From: Rhizobium acidisoli
GTDB taxonomy: Bacteria > Pseudomonadota > Alphaproteobacteria > Rhizobiales > Rhizobiaceae
Length of the DNA stretch: 64,000 nt
Assembly (NCBI RefSeq): GCF_002531755.2
Contig: NZ_CP034998.1
Coordinates: forward strand, 2,170,001 to 2,234,000
Direction of reading: 5' to 3'
The notes under the pieces are model-generated. The model was not told the DNA's origin. It saw only the letters and a list, made by a program, of their open reading frames with translations, and ran no database searches. Below, piece after piece: positions 52,799 to 62,010 of this stretch (position 1 is its first letter; every line of letters starts with the position of its first letter). The translations under genes and the position numbers were made by a program.

Positions 52799-54199
52799 AG
52801 TGGTGTAGCTGACGGCTGATTGCCGTGCTTTCCGACGTTGGGTCGGAGGGGATTTCAGCGTGCCACAGCGGGCAGACTGATTTGGGGATCATCGCTCATT
52901 TGTGCCATGGTCTCAAGCGTCATGTACCTGGCGCGCTGGACGGCCCATTCATCATTCTGTTCGAGCAGCAGTGCACCGACGAGACGGACGATGGCTTCGT
53001 CGTTGGGAAAGATGCCGACGACCTCCGTTCGTCGCTTGATTTCGCCGTTGAGACGTTCGATTGGATTCGTTGAGTGAAGCTTCGCCCGGTGCTCTTTCGG
53101 GAAGGTCATGTAGGCGAGCACGTCCTCTTCAGCGTCGTCCAGGATGGTGGCGAGCTTCGGCACTTTCGGTCTGATCTGATCAGCGACGCTGCGCCATTGA
53201 GCGCTGGCGGCCTCCGGCGTCTCCTGGGCAAAGGCGGTGGCGATGAAGGCCGAGACGACCCGCCTGCCACTCTTTCCAGCATGCGCCAGTACGTTCCTCA
53301 TGAAGTGAACCCGGCACCGTTGCCAGGTGGCGTTGAGAACCTTGGTGACGGCGGCCTTGAGCCCTTCATGCGCATCGGAGACAACAAGCTTCACACCACG
53401 TAATCCTCGACGTGTCAGCCTGCGCAGGAATTCCGTCCAGATCGGCTCGGCTTCCGACGTGCCGACTTCCATTCCCAGGACCTCGCGTCGACCATCGCTG
53501 TTGACGCCGACGGCGATGATAACAGCAACGGAAACGATGCGGCCGCCGCGCCGGACTTTGAGGTAGGTCGCATCCACCCATACATACGGCCACTCGCCTT
53601 CAATTGGCCTGTCGAGGAACGCTTTGACCTTGACGTCGATCTCTTCGCATAGACGGCTCACCTGGCTTTTGGAGATGCCAGACATGCCCATGGCCTTGAC
53701 CAAGTCGTCGACAGAGCGTGTTGATATCCCTTGAATATACGCTTCCTGGATAACCGCCGTCAGGGCCTTTTCCGCCATCCGACGCGGTTCGAGAAAGCTC
53801 GGGAAGTAGCTGCCCTTGCGCAGCTTCGGAATGCGAAGCTCGACGGTTCCGGCGCGCGTCTCCCAATCGCGGTCACGGTAGCCATTGCGTTGAGCGAGCC
53901 GCATCGGGTTCTTCTCACCGAAGTCAGCACCCGTGGCCGAGCCGACTTCCAACTCCATCAGCCGCTCGGCGGCAAAGCCAATCATCTCACGCAATAAATC
54001 TGCATCCGCGCTCTTCTCAACGAGGGAGCGCACGTTCATCATGTCATTGGTCATCGGTGGTCTTTCCGTCAGGTTGGTCTTGAACAACCCGACCCTAGCG
54101 GAAAACACTGATGGCCGCCCGCAAAGCCGATCACCCGCTACAGCGCAGCGAGAAGCGCGCGGGCACTCGGCTTTGCTACCTCCCGTCAGCTACACCACT
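52799..54199 (-). mobile_element. IS256-family insertion sequence
   Basis: Inverted repeats AGTGGTGTAGCTGACGG at 52799-52815 and its complement at 54183-54199 bound a single transposase gene. The flanks (TCCATGGG and TGCCGGGA) show no evident 8-bp target duplication, so flanking rearrangement after insertion is likely. Confidence 0.85.
52855..54054 (-). CDS. IS256-family transposase
   Basis: The 399-residue Mutator-type transposase starts [20 protein letters not shown]. It shows [20 protein letters not shown], the DDE aspartates in [15 protein letters not shown] and [15 protein letters not shown], and the Glu in [20 protein letters not shown]. It appears intact. ATG at 54054 is chosen; the frame is open to 54108. 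Confidence 0.93.
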   Translation of the reverse strand: MTNDMMNVRSLVEKSADADLLREMIGFAAERLMELEVGSATGADFGEKNPMRLAQRNGYRDRDWETRAGTVELRIPKLRKGSYFPSFLEPRRMAEKALTAVIQEAYIQGISTRSVDDLVKAMGMSGISKSQVSRLCEEIDVKVKAFLDRPIEGEWPYVWVDATYLKVRRGGRIVSVAVIIAVGVNSDGRREVLGMEVGTSEAEPIWTEFLRRLTRRGLRGVKLVVSDAHEGLKAAVTKVLNATWQRCRVHFMRNVLAHAGKSGRRVVSAFIATAFAQETPEAASAQWRSVADQIRPKVPKLATILDDAEEDVLAYMTFPKEHRAKLHSTNPIERLNGEIKRRTEVVGIFPNDEAIVRLVGALLLEQNDEWAVQRARYMTLETMAQMSDDPQISLPAVAR

Positions 54200-54249
54200 T
54201 GCCGGGACACGATCCTCTTCTCCTCGGATCAAGAACATTTGGCGGTTCG

Positions 54250-54472
54250 CTCCAGAGGCAGCATCACGCGCCGCGGAGTTTCGGTTCCACCCATCGCAAG
54301 TCCTAGAGAGTAGAGATGATGGCAGCCTGATCGTGCGATTTCACGCAGCTGGCTGGCTCGAAATGACCTGGCACCTCTACCAATGGGGTGACAAGTGGAG
54401 GTGATTGCGCCGGAAGAGCTGCGCTCGATGGTTGATCGCTATCGAAGGCCCGATTTCAGCGCGCTGCCTTGA
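54250..54472 (+). pseudogene. WYL-domain regulator, C-terminal fragment with frameshift
   Basis: EFRFHPSQVLESRDDGSLIV then RFHAAGWLEMTWHLYQWGDK matches the C-terminal (WCX) part of WYL regulators. After GGGGTGACAAG the frame shifts: the next frame reads VEVIAPEELRSMVDRYRRPD and ends at 54472, the normal family end. The HTH and WYL core are missing, presumably lost around the IS256 insertion. Confidence 0.65.
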
Positions 54473-54598
54473 GGGGGATCGCGCGCCGCATGAGCGTAGC
54501 ATGGCTTAGGACGGACAGTTGATACCGAATGTGGTCCGCCCGATGACGCATTAGAGCACCACGATGGACGAGGCTCGCCTGTATTCGGAGATTAAGTC

Positions 54599-54795
54599 AT
54601 GCCTAAGCGCACACCAAATTCGGAGAACGACGAGAAGCCGGGTGCCTTCCCTTGGGGGAAAGTGCTGGCAGGCATAGCGGGCAGCGCGGTCGCGAGCCGC
54701 GTTTTCGCCGCGTGCCACTCGGTCGGATTGTGCTGGCTGCCGCGCCACTGGTCGTCGCAGCTTTGCAGAAGAGCAGAGAATCATCGCGACGTTAA
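54599..54795 (+). pseudogene. Small protein gene, probably frameshifted
   Basis: The frame begins MPKRTPNSENDEKPGAFPWG and continues KVLAGIAGSAVASRV. A protein-like continuation (RRVPLGRIVLAAAPLVVAAL, then QKSRESSRR and stop at 54795) lies in the frame reached by adding one base in the TTTT run near 54700. It may be a short membrane protein. Family not known. Confidence 0.35.
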
Positions 54796-54872
54796 TCTGC
54801 TTCCAACCCGCTCGGCCGATGCCTCGGAAGCAGCTATTCGCTCGGTAGTCAGCAGGCTGGGCGTATGCCTGA

Positions 54873-55040
54873 CTATTCCGGCTTTAGTACCAAGTCCGCG
54901 ATTTCCCTAGCATCAGCGAGCGTCATTTTCAAAAAACTTCCACCGTGAGAATGCGCTATTCGCAGTAGCCGGTGAGCGGCAGTGTCCGCCGAGACTGCCG
55001 TCGAATTGCGATCTACTTCTTTCTTTGTAGGTTGCTTCAT
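54873..55040 (-). CDS. Possible 55-residue protein
   Basis: The frame encodes MKQPTKKEVDRNSTAVSADT and ends LKMTLADAREIADLVLKPE, with protein-like amphipathic helices. It follows the hypothetical gene at 55159 on the same strand. No strong ribosome site or family. Confidence 0.35.
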   Translation of the reverse strand: MKQPTKKEVDRNSTAVSADTAAHRLLRIAHSHGGSFLKMTLADAREIADLVLKPE

Positions 55041-55158
55041 TTTCTTCCCTGGCGGTTGAAACATCGTGTCGTGGGTAGCGTGATCGGCTGAGCGCCCGGC
55101 TTCTCGTCGCGCATGCGGTTGCTGAAGTAATGATTGTCCACTGCGGCAGCCGCCTGCC

Positions 55159-55884
55159 TCAGGCCGCTAGCGCTCGCCATTCTTTCGTCATCCTCAGGTT
55201 TCGAAGCACCCTTCCCCGCAACCCGCAAATCATCTCTTCAATACTCAACGGGACGCCTTCTGCGTCGGCAACTTTTTCGAACAACGCAAGGAGACAGTCC
55301 GCGAGCGATCTCAAAGCAAAGTCGCATGCTGCCCACCTGCTGTTCCCGTTTTCCTTGGCCCACTCCGCGCCGCAAACCAAATTGTAAGTGCGCTCCAACA
55401 GGTAGTAGAGCTCGACGTCGAACACTTCGTTGTCCACATGCTGCCGGAGCTTGGTGAGGTCGTTTTCGATCTCGCGTTCGAAGTTCTTGGGCGTTGCCCT
55501 GAATTTCTTCCTGTCATTGTGAAGACGCTCGAAGCCAACGCCTGCCCGCCCGCTGTCGTCTATCTTCCGATCAAACGGCGGACGCTCGAACGCATCGAGT
55601 ACTTTGGTCCGGTCGAAGATCGGTGCCTCATGCTCAGGGCCGTCGGCGTGTAGCCAGAGGTGGCTATACCCTTCCGAGACCGCACGGTTCCAAAGACCGG
55701 GTGCATCCCACAAAATCTCGCGGCCATCGAGATGCGACATGCGGACCCGAGCAGCTTGGAATAGAAACCCCTGACCGTATGGCATGATGCCTACCCCGCT
55801 GCGGAAGCCGTCTTGTCGATGCAAGACCCCGATATGGAGCGGCGACATGTGGGTCAGGCTAGCTTCGAGAACGCGTCGGGGCAT
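55159..55884 (-). CDS. Hypothetical protein divergent from the methyltransferase
   Basis: The 241-residue soluble protein starts MPRRVLEASLTHMSPLHIGV, with an alpha/beta N-terminal half and a helical C-terminal half (LRQHVDNEVFDVELYYLLER, ALRSLADCLLALFEKVADAE). GAAGG precedes the ATG at 55884. I recognise no nuclease motif, so it cannot be called a restriction partner despite its position divergent from the methyltransferase. Family unknown. Confidence 0.6.
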   Translation of the reverse strand: MPRRVLEASLTHMSPLHIGVLHRQDGFRSGVGIMPYGQGFLFQAARVRMSHLDGREILWDAPGLWNRAVSEGYSHLWLHADGPEHEAPIFDRTKVLDAFERPPFDRKIDDSGRAGVGFERLHNDRKKFRATPKNFEREIENDLTKLRQHVDNEVFDVELYYLLERTYNLVCGAEWAKENGNSRWAACDFALRSLADCLLALFEKVADAEGVPLSIEEMICGLRGRVLRNLRMTKEWRALAA

Positions 55885-56154
55885 GAGGGAACCTTCGATC
55901 AAGATTGATGTGCTGTATCGATGGTTGACCGGATCAGGAGAGGCTGCAAGCGAAACTGTTTTGGTTCTCGGCAGCGTTCACCTCGGGCCCTCATGCTCCC
56001 GTGGTGCGACAGTCGCTGTGGGAAGGATGACGATACCCACATTAGGTCGCCGGATTATTTTCTGATTAGGACCTTGAGCAACGCGAAAATCCAGATGACC
56101 ATGGATGCATCAACCCGCTGGGACAGCGTCCTGGCCTAACGAAATCAACCATCC

Positions 56155-57081
56155 ATGTTCTATCAACCTGCTCGCGGGAACGCGGAGGCTATCGGTCTCT
56201 GCGCGCTCCATACTGGCGACTGCGCCGAAGTCCTTCCTCAACTCCCTACTGGGTCGGTAGACCTTGTGGTGACCAGCCCTCCGTACAACATCGGCAAAGC
56301 GTACGAAAAACGTGCCGCGCTTGACGCGTACGTTGATTTCCAAACGGGCGTCATCAATGAGTGCGTAAGGCTTCTAGGGCCAGATGGCTCGATCTGTTGG
56401 CAGGTAGGAAATTGGGTCGACAACGGCGAAATCGTTCCTCTCGACAGCGTTGTCATTCCCATTTTCCGCGCCCTTGGTATGAAAATCAGGAGCCGAGTGG
56501 TCTGGACCTTCGGGCACGGTATGCACTGCAGAAGACGCCTGTCGGGCCGTCACGAGACCATCGTATGGGCTACGAAGTCCGACGAGTATCACTTCGACCT
56601 CGACAGCATTCGGGTACCGCAAAAGTATCCGAACAAACGGCACTACAAGGGTCCGAAGATGGGTCAGCTTAGTGGAAACCCGTTGGGCAAAAACCCGGGT
56701 GACGTCTGGGATATCTCCAATGTGAAAAATCGACATCCAGAGAAAACCAGCCATCCGTGTCAGTTTCCTGAAGAACTGGTGGAGCGTCTGGTCAAAAGCT
56801 TGACGAAACCCGGCCAGAAAGTTCTCGATCCGTTCGCGGGGGCAGGCACCGTCGGAGCTGTTTGCAATCGCCTCGATCGAAAATCAGTGCTCGTCGAGCG
56901 AGTTCCTGAATATGTCGACATCATTCGCGAACGTCTCGGCGGACCGAAAGCGCAAGCTCGGAGGCCTGTCTCAGACGTCGTGGCGTTGGCACCAAGGATG
57001 GAGGATTTGTTTACAGTGAGCGTTTCGAACACGACGCTTGCAGCCATCGATCCATCAACTGTCTCTATCTCCGGCGAGTAG
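56155..57081 (+). CDS. Site-specific DNA methyltransferase (beta class, TSPPY)
   Basis: The 308-residue methyltransferase has the catalytic motif IV as VVTSPPYNIGKAY near residue 40. The SAM-binding motif DPFAGAGTVGAVCN lies near 225 and the C-terminal part is short. The TSPPY-before-FxGxG order is the beta class (N4-cytosine or N6-adenine). There is no adjacent recognisable endonuclease, so it looks like an orphan modification enzyme or part of an unrecognised system. No clear ribosome site is visible before the ATG. Confidence 0.88.
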   Translation: MFYQPARGNAEAIGLCALHTGDCAEVLPQLPTGSVDLVVTSPPYNIGKAYEKRAALDAYVDFQTGVINECVRLLGPDGSICWQVGNWVDNGEIVPLDSVVIPIFRALGMKIRSRVVWTFGHGMHCRRRLSGRHETIVWATKSDEYHFDLDSIRVPQKYPNKRHYKGPKMGQLSGNPLGKNPGDVWDISNVKNRHPEKTSHPCQFPEELVERLVKSLTKPGQKVLDPFAGAGTVGAVCNRLDRKSVLVERVPEYVDIIRERLGGPKAQARRPVSDVVALAPRMEDLFTVSVSNTTLAAIDPSTVSISGE

Positions 57082-57174
57082 CGCTGGCCACAAAGACAGT
57101 CGACAGTCTCCCGGCCCCCTTGCTGCCCATAAAAATCCGGGCGAACATTTTTCTCAGTACCGGGGAGCTTTTAA

Positions 57175-57414
57175 ATGGACGGCATCGATCAAGCTAATTT
57201 TGCAACCGCATTCGATCAAGCGCGGGCTAAGGACGATGGCAATTCGGTTTCCATCCGCTACGTCGGTCACCTCTTGCTGCCTGGTGAAGACGTCATTATC
57301 TCACTGCAGGCTGCTGGCGGCTTGGCATTGAGTATCGACGGTAAGCTTGCTGACAAGCATCACGCGATGACTGCGCTGATCAACGACTACGGTCTCCTTA
57401 TTCGCTGTGCGTGA
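57175..57414 (+). CDS. Small hypothetical protein 1
   Basis: This 79-residue protein starts MDGIDQANFATAFDQARAKD with beta-rich SIRYVGHLLLPGEDVIISLQ and C-terminal HHAMTALINDYGLLIRCA. GGGGAG lies 7 nt before the ATG. It overlaps the following gene by 8 nt, indicating coupling. Family unknown. Confidence 0.55.
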   Translation: MDGIDQANFATAFDQARAKDDGNSVSIRYVGHLLLPGEDVIISLQAAGGLALSIDGKLADKHHAMTALINDYGLLIRCA

Positions 57415-57823
57415 GGCGAAACCTAATGGGGACGCCACCCGAAGCGAGATCATCGGGCGCTGGCACGAGAACGGCGATGAGCACGCGTTGGAGCCGTATC
57501 TCGTGAGAACCTCGTACATCGACAAGCAGGCAGTCGTGCATAGATACCGATATCGCATCTTCCCGCTGGATGGCTACAAGCTCGGCGATGACTTCTCGGT
57601 TGAACTCAACTCCGAGGTCACAGGCGAAAGAGTGAAAGCGGTGCTTGAGAACGCCACGGAGACCAACATCCACTACGATGAGCTGCCCAAGAGCATGTTC
57701 ACCTGGATGCCGATCGGGGTCGTTTGGTCTCCGCCAAAGAAATCTGGCTATCCGGTTCTGGTTGAGTATGCGGTCGGCAGGACGAAGCGGCTCGAAATGA
57801 GGAAGCCACTAAACGCGGCGTAA
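57407..57823 (+). CDS. Hypothetical protein 2 coupled to its neighbour
   Basis: The frame from the GTG at 57407 encodes 138 residues (RTSYIDKQAVVHRYRYRIFP, VVWSPPKKSGYPVLVEYAVG). It is soluble and rich in charged and aromatic residues, with no known motifs. The start overlaps the preceding stop. Its stop lies about 320 bp before the protease operon. Confidence 0.5.
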   Translation: MREAKPNGDATRSEIIGRWHENGDEHALEPYLVRTSYIDKQAVVHRYRYRIFPLDGYKLGDDFSVELNSEVTGERVKAVLENATETNIHYDELPKSMFTWMPIGVVWSPPKKSGYPVLVEYAVGRTKRLEMRKPLNAA

Positions 57824-58140
57824 AGAGCGCACGGAAGCGAGGAAGGAGCGCAATTGTTAAAAGCAATGCGATTTTCCAGCTCTCTGGCAATCCTTTAGTT
57901 TTATCTAAATAACTCTTGCCACCTCTACGATGCGGTGTATTATTGCACAGATGCAACGCGGGCGTAGTCAAAAGACTACCGGTGTAATACCAAGCAGCAT
58001 TCAGTTTCATTTATTCTAAGCTAAACTTCGCAGTGGCACCTGCCACGGTGATGTTATGGCTGTTGTCCGACCTAATACTAGGTCGGCCGGGGTTGTATTC
58101 CAAAGCACTTGGGTCGCCTGCGTTGCTGGGGGGCGCGACT
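57824..58140. other. Leader of the protease operon
   Basis: No gene is seen. An AT-rich stretch at 57890-58030 is a likely promoter region for the protease operon. A longer frame from 58033 (GTG) is possible but has no supporting ribosome site. Confidence 0.35.
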
Positions 58141-60060
58141 ATGGGCGTAGTTGAGCAAGTTTCGGCTTTGCCGAGCGTCGTGAAAGACGCTCCCGACCTG
58201 CGCGATCAAGTTTATCTTCCGTCGCTACGCCCACTTCCCTCTGAGCTACCTGTGGACGCGACCCTTGTCCGGGCACTGAAGATGGGCGACCCATTGAATT
58301 GGTTGCCGCGCGATCAGGGGGAAGAAGGAACCTGCGCGGCTCAAGCGGCCGCGACCCTTATCGACCTGCAACGGATTCAGACAGCAAGACCTTCCCTGAT
58401 CGCGCCTCAGGTTAGCGCGCGAATGCTTTATCAAATGGCAATCCAGCAAAATTACGAACGACAGACAGACGGCGTCTGCCTCCGCGACGTGATCAAAGGC
58501 TTCTACCACAACGGCGTTTGTTCCGAGGAACTTTGGCGGTACAAATCCCGTGATACAAGACCACCCCGTCTCACGATTAAGCGAGCGAAGGACGCGCGGA
58601 AGATTTCGCTGGGGGCGTACTATCGTCTCCGCCCCAGCCTCAACGACTACCATGCCGCGCTGAACGACGTGGGGCCAATATTAGTATCGGCAGGAATTCA
58701 CGAAGGTTGGAGCAAACACCTGGTTGCCCGCCGCGACGGACACATAAACCCCAATTATCCCCAGTCCAGTGCCCATGCCTTTGTGATTGTCGGATATGAT
58801 AGCAAAGGGTTCTTGGTCCTGAATTCATGGGGAAAACGATGGGGGGGCTTCCTGGGCTGCCCTGGCGTTGCCCATTGGCGATATGACGATTGGGCGGACA
58901 ACATCTTCGATGGCTGGGTTCTCCGGCTAGGCGTATCGACCCCTGCCGCCTTCCCCTATACCATCGGCGAACAAGGAATATACATAGCAAGAAAGCCGAC
59001 CGCCGCGGCCAGTACACCAGCCTTTCAGGTTCGCGGCCATCTCATACATCTGGATGACGGCTCGCCTGTCTCGCGGTCCCGTTACCCCTATGACGACCGG
59101 ACCATTGCGGAGACCTGTCGGTATCTTGCGGTTCTTGGGCGGCGAACAAAAACGTCTAAGTCTTCAGCCGAGCGCAGTCTCCGTGTAGCCAAATACCGGG
59201 GTGTAGTTTTGAAGCTGTGCGGAAGCCTGCTGGGTCTCGATGACATTGCCAGAGAGATCAACCGCGAGAAGGAGGCGTTCAAGCGAAAGAATTTGTACCC
59301 CCTCACTGTCGCTTGGTGCAATGATTTCGTTGAGAAGACCTCCTCGGTCTTATCGCAGCTAGCTTTGGAGGCGACCAAGCAAGTCGACACCCGTAGTAGT
59401 GGACTGGACACGCTAATCGAGTCCCACATTCGCGGGGTAGGAAGAGCTTTCTGGCGCGACGTCGAGCGCGCGAGTGCTCAGTCGACGACCGTGGATGGGC
59501 CCCTAAGCTGGGCAGTGACGAATTTGCTGCGGCTGGAAGGATTCTCGGTGCACATTTTGTCTGACGGCGCTGGAGCGATGCTGCTCTGCGACCTCATAGA
59601 TATGTTGGAAAGAGATCGGCACGAGGATTTCTTGCGACTTACTCAGATGATCCGCACGGTCGATCTGATAGCTCCGACAATCACAGCGGACAGGTTGAGT
59701 AAGCTTTTGAGGAGCGTTGGAACCAACGCTAAGGCGACCTTACACGTCCCGAACCGCGAGACGGAAGCCCGCCTGTCCGTTGGCATGTACTCGAAGTCGA
59801 TTCTCCAGCTTATCGAGAATGCGTTTTGCTCTACCGGGCCCGAGGATCGTCCGAATTTCGTGGGGAAGAGTATGGGCCGCTCCGGCATCCAAAGCGTCAG
59901 AATGAGTGAATTTCCGGGACTCTGTATCAACGAGATTTCGGTCGACGCGCCCTACGGGCAGTTTCTATCGCAAAACGATCTCTACTCACAGAGCAACCTC
60001 CTCCCAGGAATTCTAGAGCGCATTTCTCCAGTCAAATTAGGCTTAAAGCCAGAGGAGTAG
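58141..60060 (+). CDS. Papain-like (C1) protease fused to a degenerate alpha/beta-hydrolase-like domain
   Basis: This 639-residue protein has an N-terminal C1 peptidase domain with Gln59/Cys65 (RDQGEEGTCAAQAA), His212 (SSAHAFVIVGYD) and Asn228 (FLVLNSWGKRWGG), so a full catalytic set. No signal peptide is evident. The C-terminal part (about 380-639) resembles an alpha/beta hydrolase: SVHILSDGAGAMLLCDLID sits where HSAGA nucleophile elbows occur, but the Ser is replaced by Gly. IRTVDLIAPTITADRL follows. GGGGGG precedes the ATG at 58141. The next gene starts 4 nt after its stop. Confidence 0.75.
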   Translation: MGVVEQVSALPSVVKDAPDLRDQVYLPSLRPLPSELPVDATLVRALKMGDPLNWLPRDQGEEGTCAAQAAATLIDLQRIQTARPSLIAPQVSARMLYQMAIQQNYERQTDGVCLRDVIKGFYHNGVCSEELWRYKSRDTRPPRLTIKRAKDARKISLGAYYRLRPSLNDYHAALNDVGPILVSAGIHEGWSKHLVARRDGHINPNYPQSSAHAFVIVGYDSKGFLVLNSWGKRWGGFLGCPGVAHWRYDDWADNIFDGWVLRLGVSTPAAFPYTIGEQGIYIARKPTAAASTPAFQVRGHLIHLDDGSPVSRSRYPYDDRTIAETCRYLAVLGRRTKTSKSSAERSLRVAKYRGVVLKLCGSLLGLDDIAREINREKEAFKRKNLYPLTVAWCNDFVEKTSSVLSQLALEATKQVDTRSSGLDTLIESHIRGVGRAFWRDVERASAQSTTVDGPLSWAVTNLLRLEGFSVHILSDGAGAMLLCDLIDMLERDRHEDFLRLTQMIRTVDLIAPTITADRLSKLLRSVGTNAKATLHVPNRETEARLSVGMYSKSILQLIENAFCSTGPEDRPNFVGKSMGRSGIQSVRMSEFPGLCINEISVDAPYGQFLSQNDLYSQSNLLPGILERISPVKLGLKPEE

Positions 60061-60064
60061 GAAG

Positions 60065-61972
60065 ATGCCTTCGAATGGTAAGATCTCACTTGAAGAACTC
60101 AATAAGCGGCTGGCAGATACATCGGTGTCGGATGAGGAGCTCACCCGCTACTTCGAAGTCGATGAAAAGCGATCAGGCCCATTCAGCCCGGTCCTGGCTC
60201 TGAATCCTCAGACGGTAAGTATCCCGCCAACGGCGGAAGGCACCGAGCGGAGCGCGGCTCTGTTGAATAGTGCGAATTTCATTGCGCGGCTTCGTAGACA
60301 CGTCGCCTTCAATGCACGGGTTGGCGAGGGAAGCTATCGCGGACCGATCCTCGTTTCCGAAGGGGATAGTTGGTTCCAGTATCCATTCAAGCTATCGGAC
60401 GTTATCGACGATCTAATGCAGCGCTATGCTGTCTTCAGTCTTGATGCCGCAGGTGACACGCTATCCAACATGTTCCGCGAAGCCGAATATATGGAAGCGA
60501 TCGCCAATACCGGCGCGTCGATATTCTTGTTCAGCGGCGGGGGAAATGACGTCGTGGCTGGCGGAAATCTCGCCGCTCACTTGTTCGATTTCGACCCTGC
60601 AAAGTCGCCGGCAGCCCATCTCCGCCCTTCCTTCAACCTCGTGCTCGACGAGGCAATAGGGATATATTCAAAGCTGGTCAGACAGGTTGCTCAGAAATTC
60701 CCCAACCTTCAAATCATTTGCCATGGCTACGACTACACGGTTCCGGCCAACGGCCCGTGGCTTGGCAAACCGATGGCCGAGAGAAAAATTACCGATCCGG
60801 CACTTCAAAAAGCAATTGCGCGAGTAATGGTGGATCGCTTCAACGAGAGGCTGGCCCTTCTCCAGCAGACCTCGGCGCGGCTTCACTACATTGATTGCCG
60901 AAATACAGTTCACGAAGACGAGTGGTACGACGAACTACACCCAACCAATGACGGCTACCGGAAAGTGGCGAAGAAGTTCTCGGACAAAATCGAGGAGCTT
61001 TCGCCGAAGCCGAAAGCTGTCGAGACGAGGGCGAACAAAGCCCGGGCAGCGGTATCCGCCGAGACGACCAGTTATCGCGCAACGGTCCAACCGTCGCAGG
61101 CGGCTTCCCGGAGCGCGAAGCCTAAGGACGGGCCTGCTGGTCGATCGCTGCATATTGGCCTCAATGCCGTTGATCCCGGGCACTACGCCGGGTGGTCTGG
61201 CGAGTTGAACGCCTGTGAATTTGACGCCCAAGACATGTACGAGATCGCTGGCGGCCTGGGATATGAAGCCAAATTGCTTCTGACCGCTAACGCTACCAGA
61301 GACAACGTCGCCGGGGAGATCGAAAAAGCCGCCCAGGACCTTTCCGCTGGCGACATTTTCTTCATCAGTTACTCCGGCCACGGTGGGCAAGTCCCGGACT
61401 TCAATGGCGACGAGGAAGACGGGGTCGATGAAACATGGTGCCTTTTTGATCGGCAACTCATAGACGACGAACAGTACATGATGTGGTCCAAATTCAAGCC
61501 TGGAGTCCGCGTTCTCGTCATATCCGATAGTTGCCACAGCGGGAGCGTCATTAGAGCAGTAAACCCGGATTCGCCTCAGGTTGCCGTTGTGGCAAATCCG
61601 CTGGCTCGAGCGATGCCTTCGAACATCGCCGCCCGGACATTCAGGCAGAATCGCGACCTCTACAACAAGCTCGGCAGTTCGCTGTCGAGTGTTGAGGCGC
61701 AAACCGTCCTCAGAGCAATGGATACCCCGATCTCCTGCAGCGTGAGGCTCATCTCGGGATGCCAGGACAATCAAACGTCCTTGGACGGTCTAGGAAACGG
61801 TGCGTTTACAGCTGCTCTCATCAACGTGTGGGACAACGGCCGCTTCAGCCGGAACTACGCAGCTTTCCACGGGGCGATTCTCAGCAAAATGCCCGAAACG
61901 CAGTCCCCAAATCATTGGTCCATCGGCCCGAAGAACCCAGTGTTCGACGCCCAGACTCCATTCGCGATCTGA
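60065..61972 (+). CDS. SGNH hydrolase fused to a caspase/metacaspase domain
   Basis: The 635-residue protein has three parts. First is a short N-terminal segment (SVSDEELTRYFEVDEKRSGP) that looks like an adaptor. Second is an SGNH/GDSL hydrolase at about 93-310, with Ser102 (SEGDSWFQYPF), Asn161 (FSGGGNDVVAG) and D289-x-x-H292 (DELHPTNDGYRK). Third is a p20 caspase-like domain at about 360-560, with His439 (FISYSGHGGQV) and Cys490 (VISDSCHSGSV) plus the acidic DGVDETWCL loop of metacaspases. All catalytic residues appear intact. GGAGTAGGAAG precedes the ATG. Confidence 0.8.
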   Translation: MPSNGKISLEELNKRLADTSVSDEELTRYFEVDEKRSGPFSPVLALNPQTVSIPPTAEGTERSAALLNSANFIARLRRHVAFNARVGEGSYRGPILVSEGDSWFQYPFKLSDVIDDLMQRYAVFSLDAAGDTLSNMFREAEYMEAIANTGASIFLFSGGGNDVVAGGNLAAHLFDFDPAKSPAAHLRPSFNLVLDEAIGIYSKLVRQVAQKFPNLQIICHGYDYTVPANGPWLGKPMAERKITDPALQKAIARVMVDRFNERLALLQQTSARLHYIDCRNTVHEDEWYDELHPTNDGYRKVAKKFSDKIEELSPKPKAVETRANKARAAVSAETTSYRATVQPSQAASRSAKPKDGPAGRSLHIGLNAVDPGHYAGWSGELNACEFDAQDMYEIAGGLGYEAKLLLTANATRDNVAGEIEKAAQDLSAGDIFFISYSGHGGQVPDFNGDEEDGVDETWCLFDRQLIDDEQYMMWSKFKPGVRVLVISDSCHSGSVIRAVNPDSPQVAVVANPLARAMPSNIAARTFRQNRDLYNKLGSSLSSVEAQTVLRAMDTPISCSVRLISGCQDNQTSLDGLGNGAFTAALINVWDNGRFSRNYAAFHGAILSKMPETQSPNHWSIGPKNPVFDAQTPFAI

Positions 61973-62010
61973 GCGAGGATTTCGCAGCAACCAAAAGATA
62001 GGAGGATGTC

